64,000 bases of DNA, taken from Zonotrichia leucophrys gambelii (taxonomy: Eukaryota; Chordata; Aves; Passeriformes; Passerellidae). Positions within the stretch are counted from its first letter, which is position 1. Each line of letters starts with the position of its first letter. Shown here piece by piece: positions 1 through 11,644 of this stretch. Location: NCBI RefSeq assembly GCF_028769735.1, contig NC_088186.1, positions 7,099,001 to 7,163,000 on the forward strand, read 5' to 3'. A model generated the notes under the pieces. That model searched no databases and had not been told where the DNA came from. It saw only the letters and a program-made list of their open reading frames with translations. The translations under genes were made by a program, and so were the position numbers.

Positions 1-210
1 ACAAAGGTTTGTGACTCAGACAGAGAGCCGAGCCAGCTAACTGTGATTGGCCATTAATTAGAAACATCCAACATGGCCCAATCCCAGATGCACCTGTTGC
101 ATTCCACAGCAGCAGATAATCATTGTTTACATTTTGTCCCTGAGGCCTCTCAGCTTCTCAGGAGGAAAAAATCCTAAGGAAGGGATTTTCATAAAAAGAT
201 GTCTGCGACA
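1..210 (-). mobile_element. Family A solo LTR, copy 1 (cut by window edge)
   Basis: This is the 5' part of the recurring ~385-bp LTR, in reverse orientation. On the minus strand it begins with TG at 210 (TGTCGCAGACAT) and runs through the CCTCCTGAGAAGCTGAGAGG block, the CTGCTGCTGTGGAATGCAAC block and the TTAATGGCCAATCACAG block shared with the other copies. The 3' part (poly(A) signal region and end) lies left of position 1. A target-site duplication therefore cannot be checked. Confidence 0.9.
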
Positions 211-2819
211 ACATTGTTCCTGGGAGGATGATGTTTTTCTCAGTGGCTGGGCATTTCTGGTGTTTTCTGGGTGCATGTTCTGTGTGAGCAGTGTCCCATG
301 AACAGCTGCACACTCAGACTCCATGCTGGCAGGGTGGGATACACCTCCAACCCCTAGGGCAGGGGAGTGACTGGGACATGGGCTCTGACTGATATCTCAG
401 ACAAGGAACTCCCAAATTTGGGGTCATGATGCTCAGTGGTTTCTCTCATGCTCTGTCATGTCATAGCTCAGAGGCAGGAATCTGGTTGGAAACCAGCTTT
501 AGTGCCAACATCAGCATTAGCAAGGTGATTGTGGGGCTGAGAGACAGAGAAAGGGGGATCAAGGAGACTTCCTTATACCAAAAAACTTCTTCATGGCAAG
601 AGGAGTGAGCATAATATTCTCCAAAAATGGGAGAAAGAGAGAAAGGGAGAAGGAGGAAAGAGGAGAAAGGAAGAAATGGAGAAAGGGAGAAAGGAGAGAG
701 GAAGGAGGGAAAGGGAGAAGTGGAGAAAAAGAGAAGGGGAGAAGGGAGATCTGTCCAAAGTCAATAGGAATTTTTTTCCACCTCCAGTGGATCATTGTGT
801 ACACCAAAGCAAACAAATGGTGCCCTCAAGATTCATACTGAGGAAATCAATTTCTTGGAAGTCAAGATTGAACTTAAACAATGATGTAGCAGGTTGATCA
901 GCTACACAGACACTGCTAGACTGAGAGTCTGTTTGAGGCTATATTTTGCAAATGCTTGTGAAATCAGATATCTAAGACCTCTGAGATATCGTTTGCTAAA
1001 ACACCCATGTGAAAGGGAATAAAATATTTTGTTTCAAAAGATCAGAGAATAATGGGGAGAAAAGAAATGCAAACGTTGTCTGATCTGCTACTGCAATTCT
1101 GATAAAAAATTCAGTGCTGGGTGATTCAGGAGAAGGTTTAACATACCTGCTCATCAGCTCAGATCTAACACATCTAATTGTGCATTTCTTCCCATGGGAG
1201 GTCATTTTTGCCTAACCCTGTCTGATAATTAGATTATGTTGTACAGATTTAGTCATTATCAATTTCAACCTGCATAATGTTTGGCTGGACACAGCTCTCA
1301 ATGAGGTTGCAAACTCTTTGATTCCCCCTAAATTATTCATTTCAGTAATATCCTGTGACAATAAATTCCACAGGTTCAGTTCATCCCATACATGGAAGGT
1401 TTTCCCATGCTGCCTGAACACATCTATACCTTGTCACCCTCTTTTCCTTCTGCTCTGTGAAATCCTGCCAGGTTTTTGGGGCTGGATTTCTCCAAAGGGG
1501 AGTGTTTTTATAGGCTAAGATGATCATCTTCACAATAGTCCCCATGATTAGGGGTTTCTCTTTTGGAGGAACATCCCAAGAGAAGACTGCAGGGAGCTTG
1601 TTCTCTGTGTAGGCTGAGTAGTAAATGTGTTGTTCATCACAGCTGGGAAGTGAGTGAGAAAACCAAAAAAGAGATGGAGAAGCTCAAATACAAAGAGAAT
1701 GTGGTGTCACTGTGGAATCCAGTGATGGATGTCACTGTGGAATCCAGCTTCAAGGATGGAGCTCATCCACTCAGGTCCATTGAGAGCCCTGTCAGTCCCA
1801 CCAGGGGTGACAAATCAATGTTTAACCTAATTTCAGCCAATATGCAGCAAAGTTTGTAATAACCAGCTGTCAGAGGGGCAGAGGAACAGGAAAACAGACA
1901 GGAGGGAGACACAGGACCAAGCTGATGGTGAACTCTGGGTTAAATCACCCTCCCTGAGCTACCTGCCCTCCCAGGGGCACAGAAATGCATGAGCACATCC
2001 CAAGGCAGGAATTCCAGCCCCTGGAGATTCCCCAGTTAGGTGGCACCCAGGCACACCTCAGAGCAAAGCTGGGAGCAGCAGATGGTGCAGCCCTGTGGCT
2101 CTGGGCAGGAATGGTGCCACAAGGCATGGGAAAGGCTGAGGAGTTGTAGAAAATCCATGAAGGAAATGGCACAATGAGCACCAGCAGCTGCCTCTGGCAG
2201 GAGCTGTTCCTTCAGCTGTGCTCAGGCTGGTTCCCTCTCCCCCTGACCCCTCCCAGGAGCACTGTTTGCCTCTCCCTCAGTCACTTTCAAGCCCAGTGCT
2301 TTGGGCTCAAATGCTTCATCTGTGCTGGAGTTTTCCCCCACCTTCCCTGGCAAACACCTCTGGATCTCAGCCATTCCACAGCATCCTCTCTGCTTTCCAG
2401 AGCCCTCTCTGAGCTCCAGCACTGCAGATCCAGCTGCCATCCCTGCTGCCTTCCGCACCCTGGAACAGGCAGTGGCTGCTTTCCCCATCAGCTGCCTCCC
2501 TGCTACACACTTCCCTCTTCATTTCCTCCTCCCCTCAGGATATTGCTGCTGGATGAAGTTTCCCATTAAAGCAGCCACTCTTGTAGAAAGGTGGGCTGAC
2601 ATGATTAATGCCATTCAGTGAGGAAGGCAGAAGTGCAGCCAGGGAACGAGGAGAGACAGGCACATTCCCAGCAGCCACTCATTAGCATTTGCCCCAAAGT
2701 GGCACCAGGGCACAGGATGGACACAATTTTCCCAGCTCTGTCTTGTGCTGGATGCAAACTTTTTACAGCCAAGAAGGAAGAGAAGCCTTCTTCTGTCTGT
2801 TTCATTTTTCATTTAATCT
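211..2819. other. Intergenic, no gene seen; left part purine-rich, right part more GC-rich
   Basis: I see no supported gene here. The stretch contains the purine tract at 628-749. A 17-base segment (GTCACTGTGGAATCCAG) is repeated at 1706 and 1731 with a 25-base period. About 1925-2600 is richer in G+C and in short C-rich runs than the rest; it keeps open frames in several phases, but none has recognisable domains. The stretch 1320-1500 has the flavour of an old degraded repeat, but I cannot assign it. Confidence 0.5.
628..749. repeat. Polypurine tract (GGGAGAAA-like)
   Basis: About 120 bases are almost entirely A and G, in irregular GAGAAAG/GGAGAAG units. This is a low-complexity purine-polypyrimidine tract. 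Reading frames across it give Arg/Glu/Lys-rich peptides on one strand and Ser/Leu/Phe/Pro-rich peptides on the other, which are artefacts of composition. Confidence 0.9.
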
Positions 2820-3215
2820 GTACCCTGTGATGGTGTTCACAGGGGATCTTGGATTGGGGAAGAGATGAGGATCTTACTCCATGTTTCAGAAGGCTTGATT
2901 TATTATTTTATGATATATATTATATTGAAACTATACTAAAAGAATAAAAGAAAAGGTTCTCATCAGAAGGCTGGCTAAGAATAGAAAAAAAGAATGATAA
3001 CAAAGGTTTGTGACTCGGAGAGAGAGTCCAAGCCAGCTGATTGTGATTGGCCATTAATTAGAAACAACCACATGAGACCAATCACAGATGCACCTGTTGC
3101 ATTCCAGAGCAGCAGATAATCAATGTTTACATTTTGTTCCTGAGGCCTCTCAGCTTCTTAGGAGGAAAAATCCTAAGGAAAGGATTTTCCATAAAGGATG
3201 TCTATGACAGTACCC
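2820..3215 (-). mobile_element. Family A solo LTR, copy 2, with 6-bp target-site duplication
   Basis: A complete LTR spans 2826-3209 (384 bp, minus strand), starting TGTCATAGACAT and ending ACCATCACA in its own orientation. It is flanked by perfect direct repeats GTACCC at 2820-2825 and 3210-3215. The AATAAATC poly(A)-signal region and the CTGAAACATGGAGTAAGATC motif near its 3' end match the other copies. No gag, pol or env sequence is attached, so this is a solo LTR formed by LTR-LTR recombination. A 6-bp duplication is typical of class II (ERVK-like) integration. Confidence 0.95.
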
Positions 3216-5207
3216 AAACAGTGCTGCCTTGTGCCCAGGTACAAAGGAAGAAGTGATCCTCCAAGCCTGTCTTGGTGGCATTGAGGAATCCACAACTCAA
3301 GCTTCAGATTGGGCTCAGGGGAGGTCAGATTTATTTCTGGTCTTTTTAGGTTTTAGCAGCTTTATATTTTCTCTCTCTTCACCCCATTCCCTCTTTCCCT
3401 CTGCCATTTGCAGCAGGTCCTCTGTGAGCAGCTCTGCTGCCAAATCCATTCCCTGAGATTTTCCCCAATAACCTGGAAAGCCCCAAGAGAGGCCATCCCC
3501 TTTTCCTGCCTCCAAACTGCCATCATTTGGGAGAAAAAGGTTAGATGGCGGCCCCAGCTAACACTCAGCTGAGTGAAGCTCTCCTTGCAGTCAAGGGAGA
3601 GGAAAAAATTCTCTCCACATTATAAAAAACAGGAATTTGGCTTATTGGAGCTGGAGGAGTCTGTTTCCCTCAGTTGACAACCAGAGGAGGTTATGGTGAT
3701 TGACTTTTGGCCTTCCCAAACTTCCCCCATCACCAGCACACTGTGATCAACATCCTACATCTTCCCATAATAGTTTGCTCTAAGCACCCTGAATATTTAA
3801 ATAAGCAAATCAATGAGTAAGTAACTAAAAAAAGGAAATCTAGTTTTTAAATTGGATTTATTGCCTTCAGCTTCCAGCCGCTCCTTATGCCTTTTCCAGA
3901 CTGGAGAACAATTCAGTATCCATGATCCTCTCCTTGTTCTAGTGCCTGTAAAGAACTGCAGCAGCTTCCAAGCCATCTTTCCTTCTCCAGTTGCTGTTTT
4001 TAAAATACTTCACCAAAAAATTAATGAAAAATGTCTAAAAGGAGCAGTTCTGCTCTCTGTGTAAAACATCAGATATACTCTTGTTGATGTTTCTTGTTTG
4101 TTTATTTGTTTTACCAGGTTACCCAATGTCCATAAGACCTGCAGTTCTCCAATTTCAGATGTGTAAATGCTCCTAATCTCAAATGAAATTAGCACCATAA
4201 AGAGCCAGGGGCCTGGGAATTGCTTCAACAAAAGTCAATCCATTATGTTCATCCACACTTTTATCAATCAAAGCCTCAGTCTCAAAGAATAAAACTAATT
4301 CTCTTTGAAAAGGTATTTTTCTACAAAATCATGTTGACAAGGCTGGTTTCTCATTCTAGCCTTTGATTCTTTATCAATTAGCATCAGATTATGTGGCCCC
4401 ATTATTTGATCTGACTGATAACATGTTACCTATTACACAGCTACAACCTTCTGGCCTTTTTGAAAAATAATGTTATTATATAAAGTTCACACAATTACCT
4501 ATCATGCTGTGAGGTTTATTAGAAATGTAGTCAGCAGACCAAGGGGAAGTTCAGCTAATTCCTCAAAGAGTCTTGGTGCAAGTTTTCCATTCCCCATCTT
4601 GAATTTTCCAGTGCAATCCTTGTGTTTGGATGTAGATTTTCCATCCTTCTATTGTTTTGTAACAGAGCAAGGATTGGATTCCAGCCAATGTTGTGTTCTT
4701 ATTTTAAATAAAACTGTGGTGTTTGGGGTTTTGGCAGTCTAATAAACTCCTCTTACAGAATCACCCATTTGCAATCAACATTTTCTCCGCCCACAATTTC
4801 TTTTCTAATCAATTTTGCTTGTAGTTTTTCTCAACTTTTGGAAATTATTGCTTTTGAGACAGCAAACATACTTATTACTAGTCACAATCCTCTGTTTGCC
4901 CATATTGAGAGTTTCTAGACTATGCAAACATCTGATAAGTGAAGAATGGGGAAAATCGTCCAGTAAGTTCTTGCAACTCATTAAGGAAAAAGAAAAAAAG
5001 AGGAAAAAAATTAGGAAAATGAAAAAGAAGGAAAGAAGAGATTTGTCAGTAAATGGATTTTAGAGCTGGAAGAGAGGAAAATTTGAGGCACTGATTTTGG
5101 GCCTTTGGAAGAAAGCAAGGAAAGTGCCATGGAAGAGCCATGATAACTGTCATGGAAGTGATGGTGCCAGCTCAGTGTCAGGGTTTATTTCACCTGACAC
5201 CATGATC
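3216..5207. other. Intergenic, AT-rich, no gene seen
   Basis: This is non-repetitive AT-rich sequence without a supported gene. A short A/G-rich patch lies at about 4985-5040. I recognise no transposon here other than the flanking LTRs. Confidence 0.5.
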
Positions 5208-5604
5208 ATTATCTGTGAGGGTGTTCACAGGGGTCTGAGGATGAGGGAAGAAACAATAATCTGACTCCATGTTTCAGAAGGCTGATTTATTATTTTATGA
5301 TATATATTATATTAAAACTATACTAAAAGAATGGAAGAAAGGATTTCATCAGAAGGCCAACTAAGAACAGAATAAGAAAGAATGATAACAAAGGTTTGTG
5401 GCTCGGACTCTCTGTCCAAGCCTGCTGGGCTGTGATTGGCCATTAATTACAAACAACCACATGAGACCAGTCCCAGATGCACCTGTTGCATTCCACAGCA
5501 GCAGATAATCATTGTTTACATTTTGTTCTTGAGGCTTCTCAGCTTCTGAGGAGGAAAAATCTTAAGGAATGGATTTTTCATGAAAGATGTCTGCAACAAT
5601 TATC
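5208..5604 (-). mobile_element. Family A solo LTR, copy 3, with 6-bp target-site duplication
   Basis: The LTR body is 5214-5598 (385 bp), minus strand, starting TGTTGCAGACAT and ending in ACCCTCACA. It is flanked by perfect ATTATC repeats at 5208-5213 and 5599-5604. It carries the GGACAGAGAGTCCGAGCC palindrome-like block and the AATAAATC poly(A)-signal region. No internal retroviral sequence is present. Confidence 0.95.
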
Positions 5605-7903
5605 GTGGATCTTCCGCTGGTGCCAGTGCTTTGTGTTCAGCAGTGGGTGAGGTTGGGCCATCACCTGACAAAAGTTGCAGTCACACAATCATCCTGGGCC
5701 AAAGGGACTCAGGATCTCACTCAATTCTTCCTCCTCAGAGTGATGAGAACTCTGAATTCTGGCCTGCTCTTTTACCCAGTCAGGTAACAATGCAAGAGCA
5801 GAGATGATGCATGTGGAATGGAAGATCATGGATGAGAATGATGTGCAGGACAATCCCAGAGCAGAGGGAAGATGTCCTGCCTTAGCAATGACAAGTCCTG
5901 CCTCCGGGCACAGCCCAGAAGGCCTCCCCATTCTCTACAATCAGCTTCCAGCACAGAGAATAATTCATCTTTATTCCCCATCATATTTCTTTTTGTGGAA
6001 GAGCTACAAGAAGTGTCACACGTGACAGGAGCTGTCGGAAAACCACATTTTCAGAAGTTACCCTGACATTTTCATAGAGGTTTTGGAAGACAGGCTTCAC
6101 ACAGGGGGACCTGTGGTGCCTTTCCCACTCCATATGAGCTCTGTTCTGGCTGCACATGAGCAGGGCTGATGGAGAAACCCTTGCTGCTCCCTGCACCACC
6201 CCTGAGCTTTGCTGAAGGTCACTCCTGTGCTTCAGCTGGGCTCAGTTGCTATCTGAGGCACTGGGGATGTTCCTACACCAAAATGTTGCCCTAATTTTGC
6301 TCTCTTAGTTAAAAGCTGCTCTGTGCTGGCTCCCTTTGTAGGCAACAGAGAGAATCATGGACTTGTTGCTGCCTGTGCGTGGTTCCAGGGGAGACTAATT
6401 GTTTTAATTAGACTTTTTAATAATATCTGAAGTGAGGCAGCTTGAATGTTTCTTATTTTTCTCTCTTGATCTAAGTGCATGCCAGAATCCTGGTTTCTGT
6501 GTTATCAATTACACCCAGCCTGTATCTTTCAGTTCTATTTCCCTCTCTTTCTCCTGGAGTTTCTCCCTACAGTCTATGATTCAGACACTGAATTTGAGGC
6601 CTGCTATTTAAAAAACATTTTCTTTCCACTTTGAACTTCTTGTTTTGTCAGCATGAGGACTTAGATCACTGATGAGCTAATTTTTGATAGTTACTGAAAC
6701 ATTTTCCCAGTCGCTATGAGCTCTTCCCACTAACTTGAGTTGGAGTCCAAGCCCTGTCTCCACCATTTAATTCCTTTTCAGCTCTTCCACTTTTCCTTCC
6801 TTTCAGCACCTCTGAGTTGACATCCAGCCTACTTTGGCTGAAGTTCCCTCTGTGAAGGCTGAAACTCTGTGACCATCCAGCCTGTTCCTCCTTTCTTTTT
6901 GCAAATTACCTTTGTCTGGATCAGGAAGTGGCCTGACAGATACACGACTCAGACACAGAGATGAAAAGAAATCGTTATCAGATCTGTGCTCCTGACTTAG
7001 ATAAATAAGCATTGGGCATGATTCTCCACTCATTAAAGCGTGTCCCTCAGGAGATGGCTGACAGTTCATTAAGTAAGATGATATATTATTATTTAAGCTC
7101 AAGACTGATCAGGCTGGGTGGAAACTCAGTCTTACTGTATTCATGATTTTGTGCATTGACAAGCAACTTCTGCAGAGCATTCCTCTGAAGTGGCTGAGCC
7201 ACGTGGATACCCAGATCCTGCTGTAATTTATCTAACAGGGTAAATTGTGTCATTTAGGTGGCAGAGCTCTGTACTCAGGCTTTGCATTCCAAATATCCAT
7301 CTCCCCTCCCAAAGAGGTTTGGTACAGTGTGTATTCACCAATCTAAGCTTGATTCAAGTCCCAAGCTCAAGTTATGTGGTGTTCCAGTTCCTCCATCCAA
7401 ATAATCCCATTTTCTAGGTCCTTTTGTCCCTGCTCTGGTCAGTATGAGCTGTCCACAGCCTGTCTGCAAAGCAGGACTCAGTAGTTACTGGCAACAGGAT
7501 GAAGTGCCAAGGAAAACCACCCACCCTTATTTATCTTTCTCCATTTCACACCTCAAATTCAGCTTTTCAGGTTGCACTCCTCGGAGGTGCTGTACCTGAT
7601 CCAGGGTCATTCATCTTCAGGACAAGTGTCTATTGATCAGCTGTTACCCAATTTCCAGTGGCCGTGTAATACAACAGGAACTTTGGGGCTCAGGAGGGAA
7701 TTCAGTGTGGGACCAAGGGAAGGAGCTTCTGCAAACCCTGCAGTGTGAGAACAGATGCTCTTGCTTTAGTAAAGCACAATCCCCAACCCCAAGCACAGTA
7801 AGAACAACAGGATCAGTGCCAGAAAAAAAAAATTAAAAATCAGTCCCATGCCCTCCTGCAGGGAGGTGAAAGCATTCCTGGCCACATTTTTACAGAAATT
7901 ACA
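5605..7903. other. Intergenic, no gene seen
   Basis: This is mixed non-repetitive sequence. Open frames of 60-100 codons occur on both strands but overlap one another and show no domains, signal peptides or family resemblance. Nothing else is recognised up to the A-rich tract. Confidence 0.5.
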
Positions 7904-7904
7904 G

Positions 7905-7937
<33 letters not shown>

Positions 7938-8062
7938 TAAAGAAAAAAAAAAGAAAAAAGAAAAAAAGAAGAAAAAGAAAAAAAAAGAAAAAAAAAAAAA
8001 AAAAAAAAAAAAAGAAAAAAAGAAAAAAAAAGAAAATAAAAGAAAAAAAAAAAAAAAAGAGG
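7904..8062. repeat. A-rich low-complexity tract (A/G)
   Basis: About 160 bases are almost pure A with interspersed single G and rare T, in AAAAG-type units. It is preceded by ACAGAAATTACAG. This could be a decayed and expanded retrotransposition tail or a simple microsatellite. Long poly-Phe/Leu frames on the minus strand are artefacts. Confidence 0.95.
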
Positions 8063-8125
8063 AATCCATGCCCAAGCAAGTTTTACATTAATGCCTCCTA
8101 AACCCTCTGTAATATGCAAGGCTTA

Positions 8126-8127
<2 letters not shown>

Positions 8128-8161
<34 letters not shown>
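8128..8161. repeat. T34 homopolymer
   Basis: There are 34 consecutive T, only 65 bases after the A-rich tract. Read together they form an A-rich to T-rich inverted arrangement. The length is likely to be polymorphic and error-prone in assembly. Confidence 0.95.
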
Positions 8162-8162
<1 letters not shown>

Positions 8163-8597
8163 TCAAGCCCGAACACAAAGAGCAAATATCTCCTTTCAGG
8201 AAGAGTGACCTTTACTGTGCACCAGTAAAGGAGAGAAGGAGGCAGAATAGAGCTCCCCTGTGAGAGGGGAGCCACACAAAGCTGGCCTGGCTCTCAAGGC
8301 TGGCCTCAGGGAGGGTTCTTGTCTCCTCATGCAGCAGAGCTCTTGAAAACAGAGCTGCACCCACACCAGTGACAGCACAAGAGCTGCCTGGGTGCCTTCA
8401 ATAGACCTATTATTCCTTGGAAAAGTCCATTTCTTGGAAATCAGAGCCATTTGTGGCAAATAATCAATTTTAATAAATCCTTTCCTGCTGTTCTGTTGTT
8501 TTTTTTTTTTAAAGAGAATTGACATAGTTTTTAAGTTCTCTCTTATTTTTTTGCCAGATTGAAACAAGTTCTCTTATAGCATTCTTAATCATTAAAC

Positions 8598-8835
8598 TAA
8601 AATATCAAAATGGCCAAAAAGAGGAAAATTCCACAGAAATGTTCCTAAAATGACCAAAAAAGCACAAAAGAAAATTCCACAGAAATGTTCCTAAAACGGA
8701 CAAAAAGGACAAAAGAAAATTCCACAGAAATGTCCTTAAAATGGCCAAAAAAGACAAAAGAAAATTCCACAGAAATGTACCTAAAATGGCCAAAAATGAC
8801 GAAATAAAATTCCACAGACATGCTCCTGTTGTTGC
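8598..8835. repeat. 45-bp minisatellite, about 5 units
   Basis: The core CCACAGAAATG recurs at 8631, 8677, 8722, 8767 and (one mismatch) 8812, giving periods of 46, 45, 45 and 45. Each unit is roughly AAAATGGCCAAAAAAGACA followed by AAAGAAAATTCCACAGAAAT and a short TGTTCCT-like link. Because 45 is divisible by 3, the minus strand stays open with a repeating 15-residue hydrophobic peptide containing FLWNFLLSFL. I regard this frame as a by-product of the period rather than a gene. Confidence 0.92.
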
Positions 8836-10939
8836 CCTAACCAGAATGTAGCTTTGTAAAAACTCAAGTTTCTGTCTGGATATTTTCCTTGGGACATGCA
8901 GACCTTTTTCAAGCAGCTCCATGTCATGCTGTTTCTTGTAGTAATTTTGTAGGACATGAACACTGATATGAAGGGTAAAGTAACTCTATTTCGCACCTTT
9001 CCTCTGATTTCCCTCTTTGATGTTCACCTCCTACCAGAACATTTTCCCTGATGCCATTCTTGGGTTGAAAGCAACCTGATTCACATCTCATGCCAGTTAC
9101 TGTGACATTGTCAGAAGTAAACCAGTTTACAGCACCTGAGCAATATGATTATTTAGCAGTGGTATCAGTCCTCTGCCTCCTCCTTCAAGATTTCTGCCAC
9201 AGGCTTTGAAGGAAAGCTGATTCCTTTCCTCCCCATCAGAACAGAAGCATAAGCAACTTCATTAACTCCTATATTAGTTAAAAATCAGGGGAAAAAAATC
9301 AAATAGTAGCTGAAAATTTGTGGATTTGATTTATTTTATTCGTGATTCTAAAGAATTGAACCATATTCCTTCTGGACCCCATTCTCCCACCCCACCACAG
9401 GGGACATTTCTCAGGGATAAAACCACTTAATCAGAGTTTCCCACCCTGGCTGTGCTTCCCTGCATTGCAGCTCCATTTCCTTCTCCAGACCCATGGAGGG
9501 AACTGAAATAAAAAAAAATTTATAAATTGATTCACTTGAGCCCCTCCTCAGAACTCCAGGGACAGGAGGAGCAGGGTGGAAAAAGGGAATAACTGGCTGG
9601 AGAAGGGTGGGATATTCAGAATTTGCCTTTGCTGCCAAGGAAATTGTAATGCAGAGCCATCCTTTCCTTGTCTTTCTTCTTGCTTGTTCACCTCTGGGCA
9701 AGGACTGAGTTTGTAAAAACACAAATAATTGGCATATGTTAGAAACATAAACAAAAACAAAAATGACAATTAGGGGGAATGAGAGGGTGGATTAGAATTT
9801 TCTGCCTAGGTCTGCTCTCATTCTGGATTCAGCAGCAGGCTCAGGGATCTGGCTTCAGCTTTGTTTGTGCATTTGTTTGTTCAGCTTTTTTATGTGTTTT
9901 GTTTCATTTCACCTAATAAATACAGACACTGATATGAATGATGTGAATCTCCACAAAATTCAGGATATAACTTTGGCCATTTGATCCAGAACCCATCTGA
10001 ACTTGAACCCAACTAAAAGGATTTTTTCCCCTTGTAATAACTATGTTAAAAATGTAAAAAAAGAAAACAACCCAAACTCAAATTCATAGTGCTGCTCTTC
10101 CACCTTTTTAAAATACAGGGCTGTAAATTCATCTCATTTGAGGCCTAATGTGTGACAAGATTCACACACAGTGATAATATCTTCTATTAAAGCAACGGAT
10201 ATTGTTAGAAAGAACTTCAGCACTCTTCATTTTCTTTGAGACTCTCACCATTCAATGCAACATCTTTGGCATATACACAAACCCAGGGTCTCTCAACCCC
10301 CAGTGGGTCTTACAGGCACAAATCCATTATCACAATATCCCAAACAAGGGGAAAAAATTGTCAGGGGTAGCAGAGAAGGAGGTTTTTTATTTGTCTTTCT
10401 GTTATGGACTTCAAATTGAATCTGTCAGACAATATCCAGATTATCTGCTCAGCATGAAAACAAAGAATGATTTTTTTTCTTTTTTTTTTTTTTATGAAAG
10501 CTGAGGTGTGTACTAATGTCTTGAGGGCTGAGAGTGTTTCAGACATCTATTACCATAAATTAGCCCTAAAATATTGGAAGCTGGCAGCCCTGCCGTTGTC
10601 TGATCTCCCTTGCCCAGTCTGTAGAACAAACACAGATGTGGACACTTTGTGCTCCCCCCTGGCCTGTGTGGGTTTGTGCCAGTGGATTTCTTGGTGTGAT
10701 ATCTCAAGAGGAGGCTTCACTTGTTTGTTTGCACATTGATCCGTGCCTGAGTGAGAAATAACTCCAACACCACTTTCTTATCAAGTGGAAATATTGAAGT
10801 CTGACTTTTTGATACAAATATTCCAAGTGGGAGTTTTGGCAGTGTGGGACATGGTGAGCAGTGAGGAAGATGTGTCCAGTGCTGAGCTTGAGCCCTTCAA
10901 TGGAAGGCATCCACTTCTCCTTGGAGATTTCAGCCACAC
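8836..10939. other. Intergenic, no gene seen; holds one copy of a 157-bp duplication
   Basis: This is AT-rich sequence with no supported gene. It contains the duplicated segment at 9133-9290 and a T-rich run near 10471-10494. Otherwise I recognise nothing. Confidence 0.5.
9133..9290 (+). repeat. Left copy of a ~157-bp direct duplication
   Basis: This segment begins CACCTGAGCAATATGATTAT and ends near ATATTAGTTAAAAATC. It reappears in the same orientation at 11645-11803, with few mismatches and about one base of length difference. The homology stops sharply on both sides. It matches no transposon family that I know. Confidence 0.9.
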
Positions 10940-11040
10940 ATTATTCCATTTTCCCAGGTTTCTCCAAGCCCCAATGTTCAACCTGGCCTTGGGCACTTCC
11001 AGGAGTCCAGGGGCAGCCACAGCTTCTCTGTGGGCTTCCC
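10940..11040 (-). mobile_element. CR1 LINE 3' fragment, part 1 (interrupted by an LTR)
   Basis: Read on the minus strand, this matches the conserved CR1 3' region: AAGCTGTGGCTGCCCCTGGA, then CTGGAAGTGCCCAAGGCCAG, then GGCTTGGAGAAACCTGGGA. The CR1 sequence breaks at 11040, where an LTR begins, and resumes at 11461 with the expected upstream CR1 text. The 3' tail with the usual short terminal repeats is not recognisable. Confidence 0.85.
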
Positions 11041-11466
11041 TGTCACAGTCATATTTTCTGGAAAAATGCCTTTGCCCAGGATTTTGTTCCTAGGAAGCTG
11101 AGAAGCCTCAGAGGAAAGGAAAACAATTCTTATCTCATTTGCTTCACCTGTGTTGTGCTCATGTGGAATGTGTTTGGAGATTGTTTACCCACAGGTGATT
11201 GTTCCATCGGATTCTGCTGGGAGTTGTTTTCACTCTTTGGCCAATCAGGGCCAAGCTGTGTCAGGACTCTGGAAAAAGTCAGGAGTTTTCATTATTATCT
11301 TTTTAGCCTTCTGTAAGTATCTTTTCTGTATTCTTTAGTATAGTTTAGTATAGTATTATTTAATATAATCCAATATCATAAAATAATAAATTAGCCTTCT
11401 GAGAACATGGAGTCAGATTCATCATTCCTGCCTTCATCTGGGAACCCTGCAAATACAATACCTCCC
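11035..11466 (+). mobile_element. Family B LTR nested in CR1, with imperfect target-site duplication
   Basis: The LTR body is 11041-11460 (420 bp), plus strand, starting TGTCACAGTCATATTTTCTG. It carries an AATAAA signal at 11385-11390, followed by TTAGCCTTCTGAGAACATGG and a terminal AATACAATA in place of a canonical CA end. Flanks are CTTCCC (11035-11040) and CCTCCC (11461-11466), a 5/6 match. The 3' half resembles family A (same CTTCTGA..ACATGGAGTCAGAT core) but the 5' half differs, so it is a related, older-looking subfamily. No internal region is present. Confidence 0.85.
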
Positions 11467-11510
11467 CACTCTCACAGTGAAGTGTTTACAATTTAAATCC
11501 AAATTGAGAA
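11461..11510 (-). mobile_element. CR1 LINE 3' fragment, part 2 (upstream of the LTR insertion)
   Basis: On the minus strand this gives CACTGTGAGAGTGGGGAGG preceded by a TTTGGATTTAAATTG stretch. That is the CR1 text lying just upstream of the AAGCTGTGGCTGCC block found on the other side of the LTR. Together with 10940-11040 it reconstructs a single CR1 copy. Confidence 0.75.
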
Positions 11511-11644
11511 ATGTGGCAGCACTTTACATCCACATTTTACTCACTTTTTCCTGGTGTAAAGGCCTTCTGAGAGGAGAGGGCAGTCATTGTGTGTGCCTAA
11601 TGATCCTGAGTGTTTGTGTGCCAGCAGGCTGCCTGATAATCCTC

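Noticed and set aside
1320..1500. Possible ancient repeat remnant
   Set aside because: The texture resembles a degraded LINE, but no diagnostic 3' end or known block could be identified.
7766..8119. Poly-Phe/Leu frame that could look like a membrane protein
   Set aside because: Produced entirely by the A-rich tract read in reverse.
10861..11316. 151-codon frame on the plus strand
   Set aside because: It crosses the boundary between a CR1 fragment and the LTR inserted into it, so it cannot be an ancestral gene.
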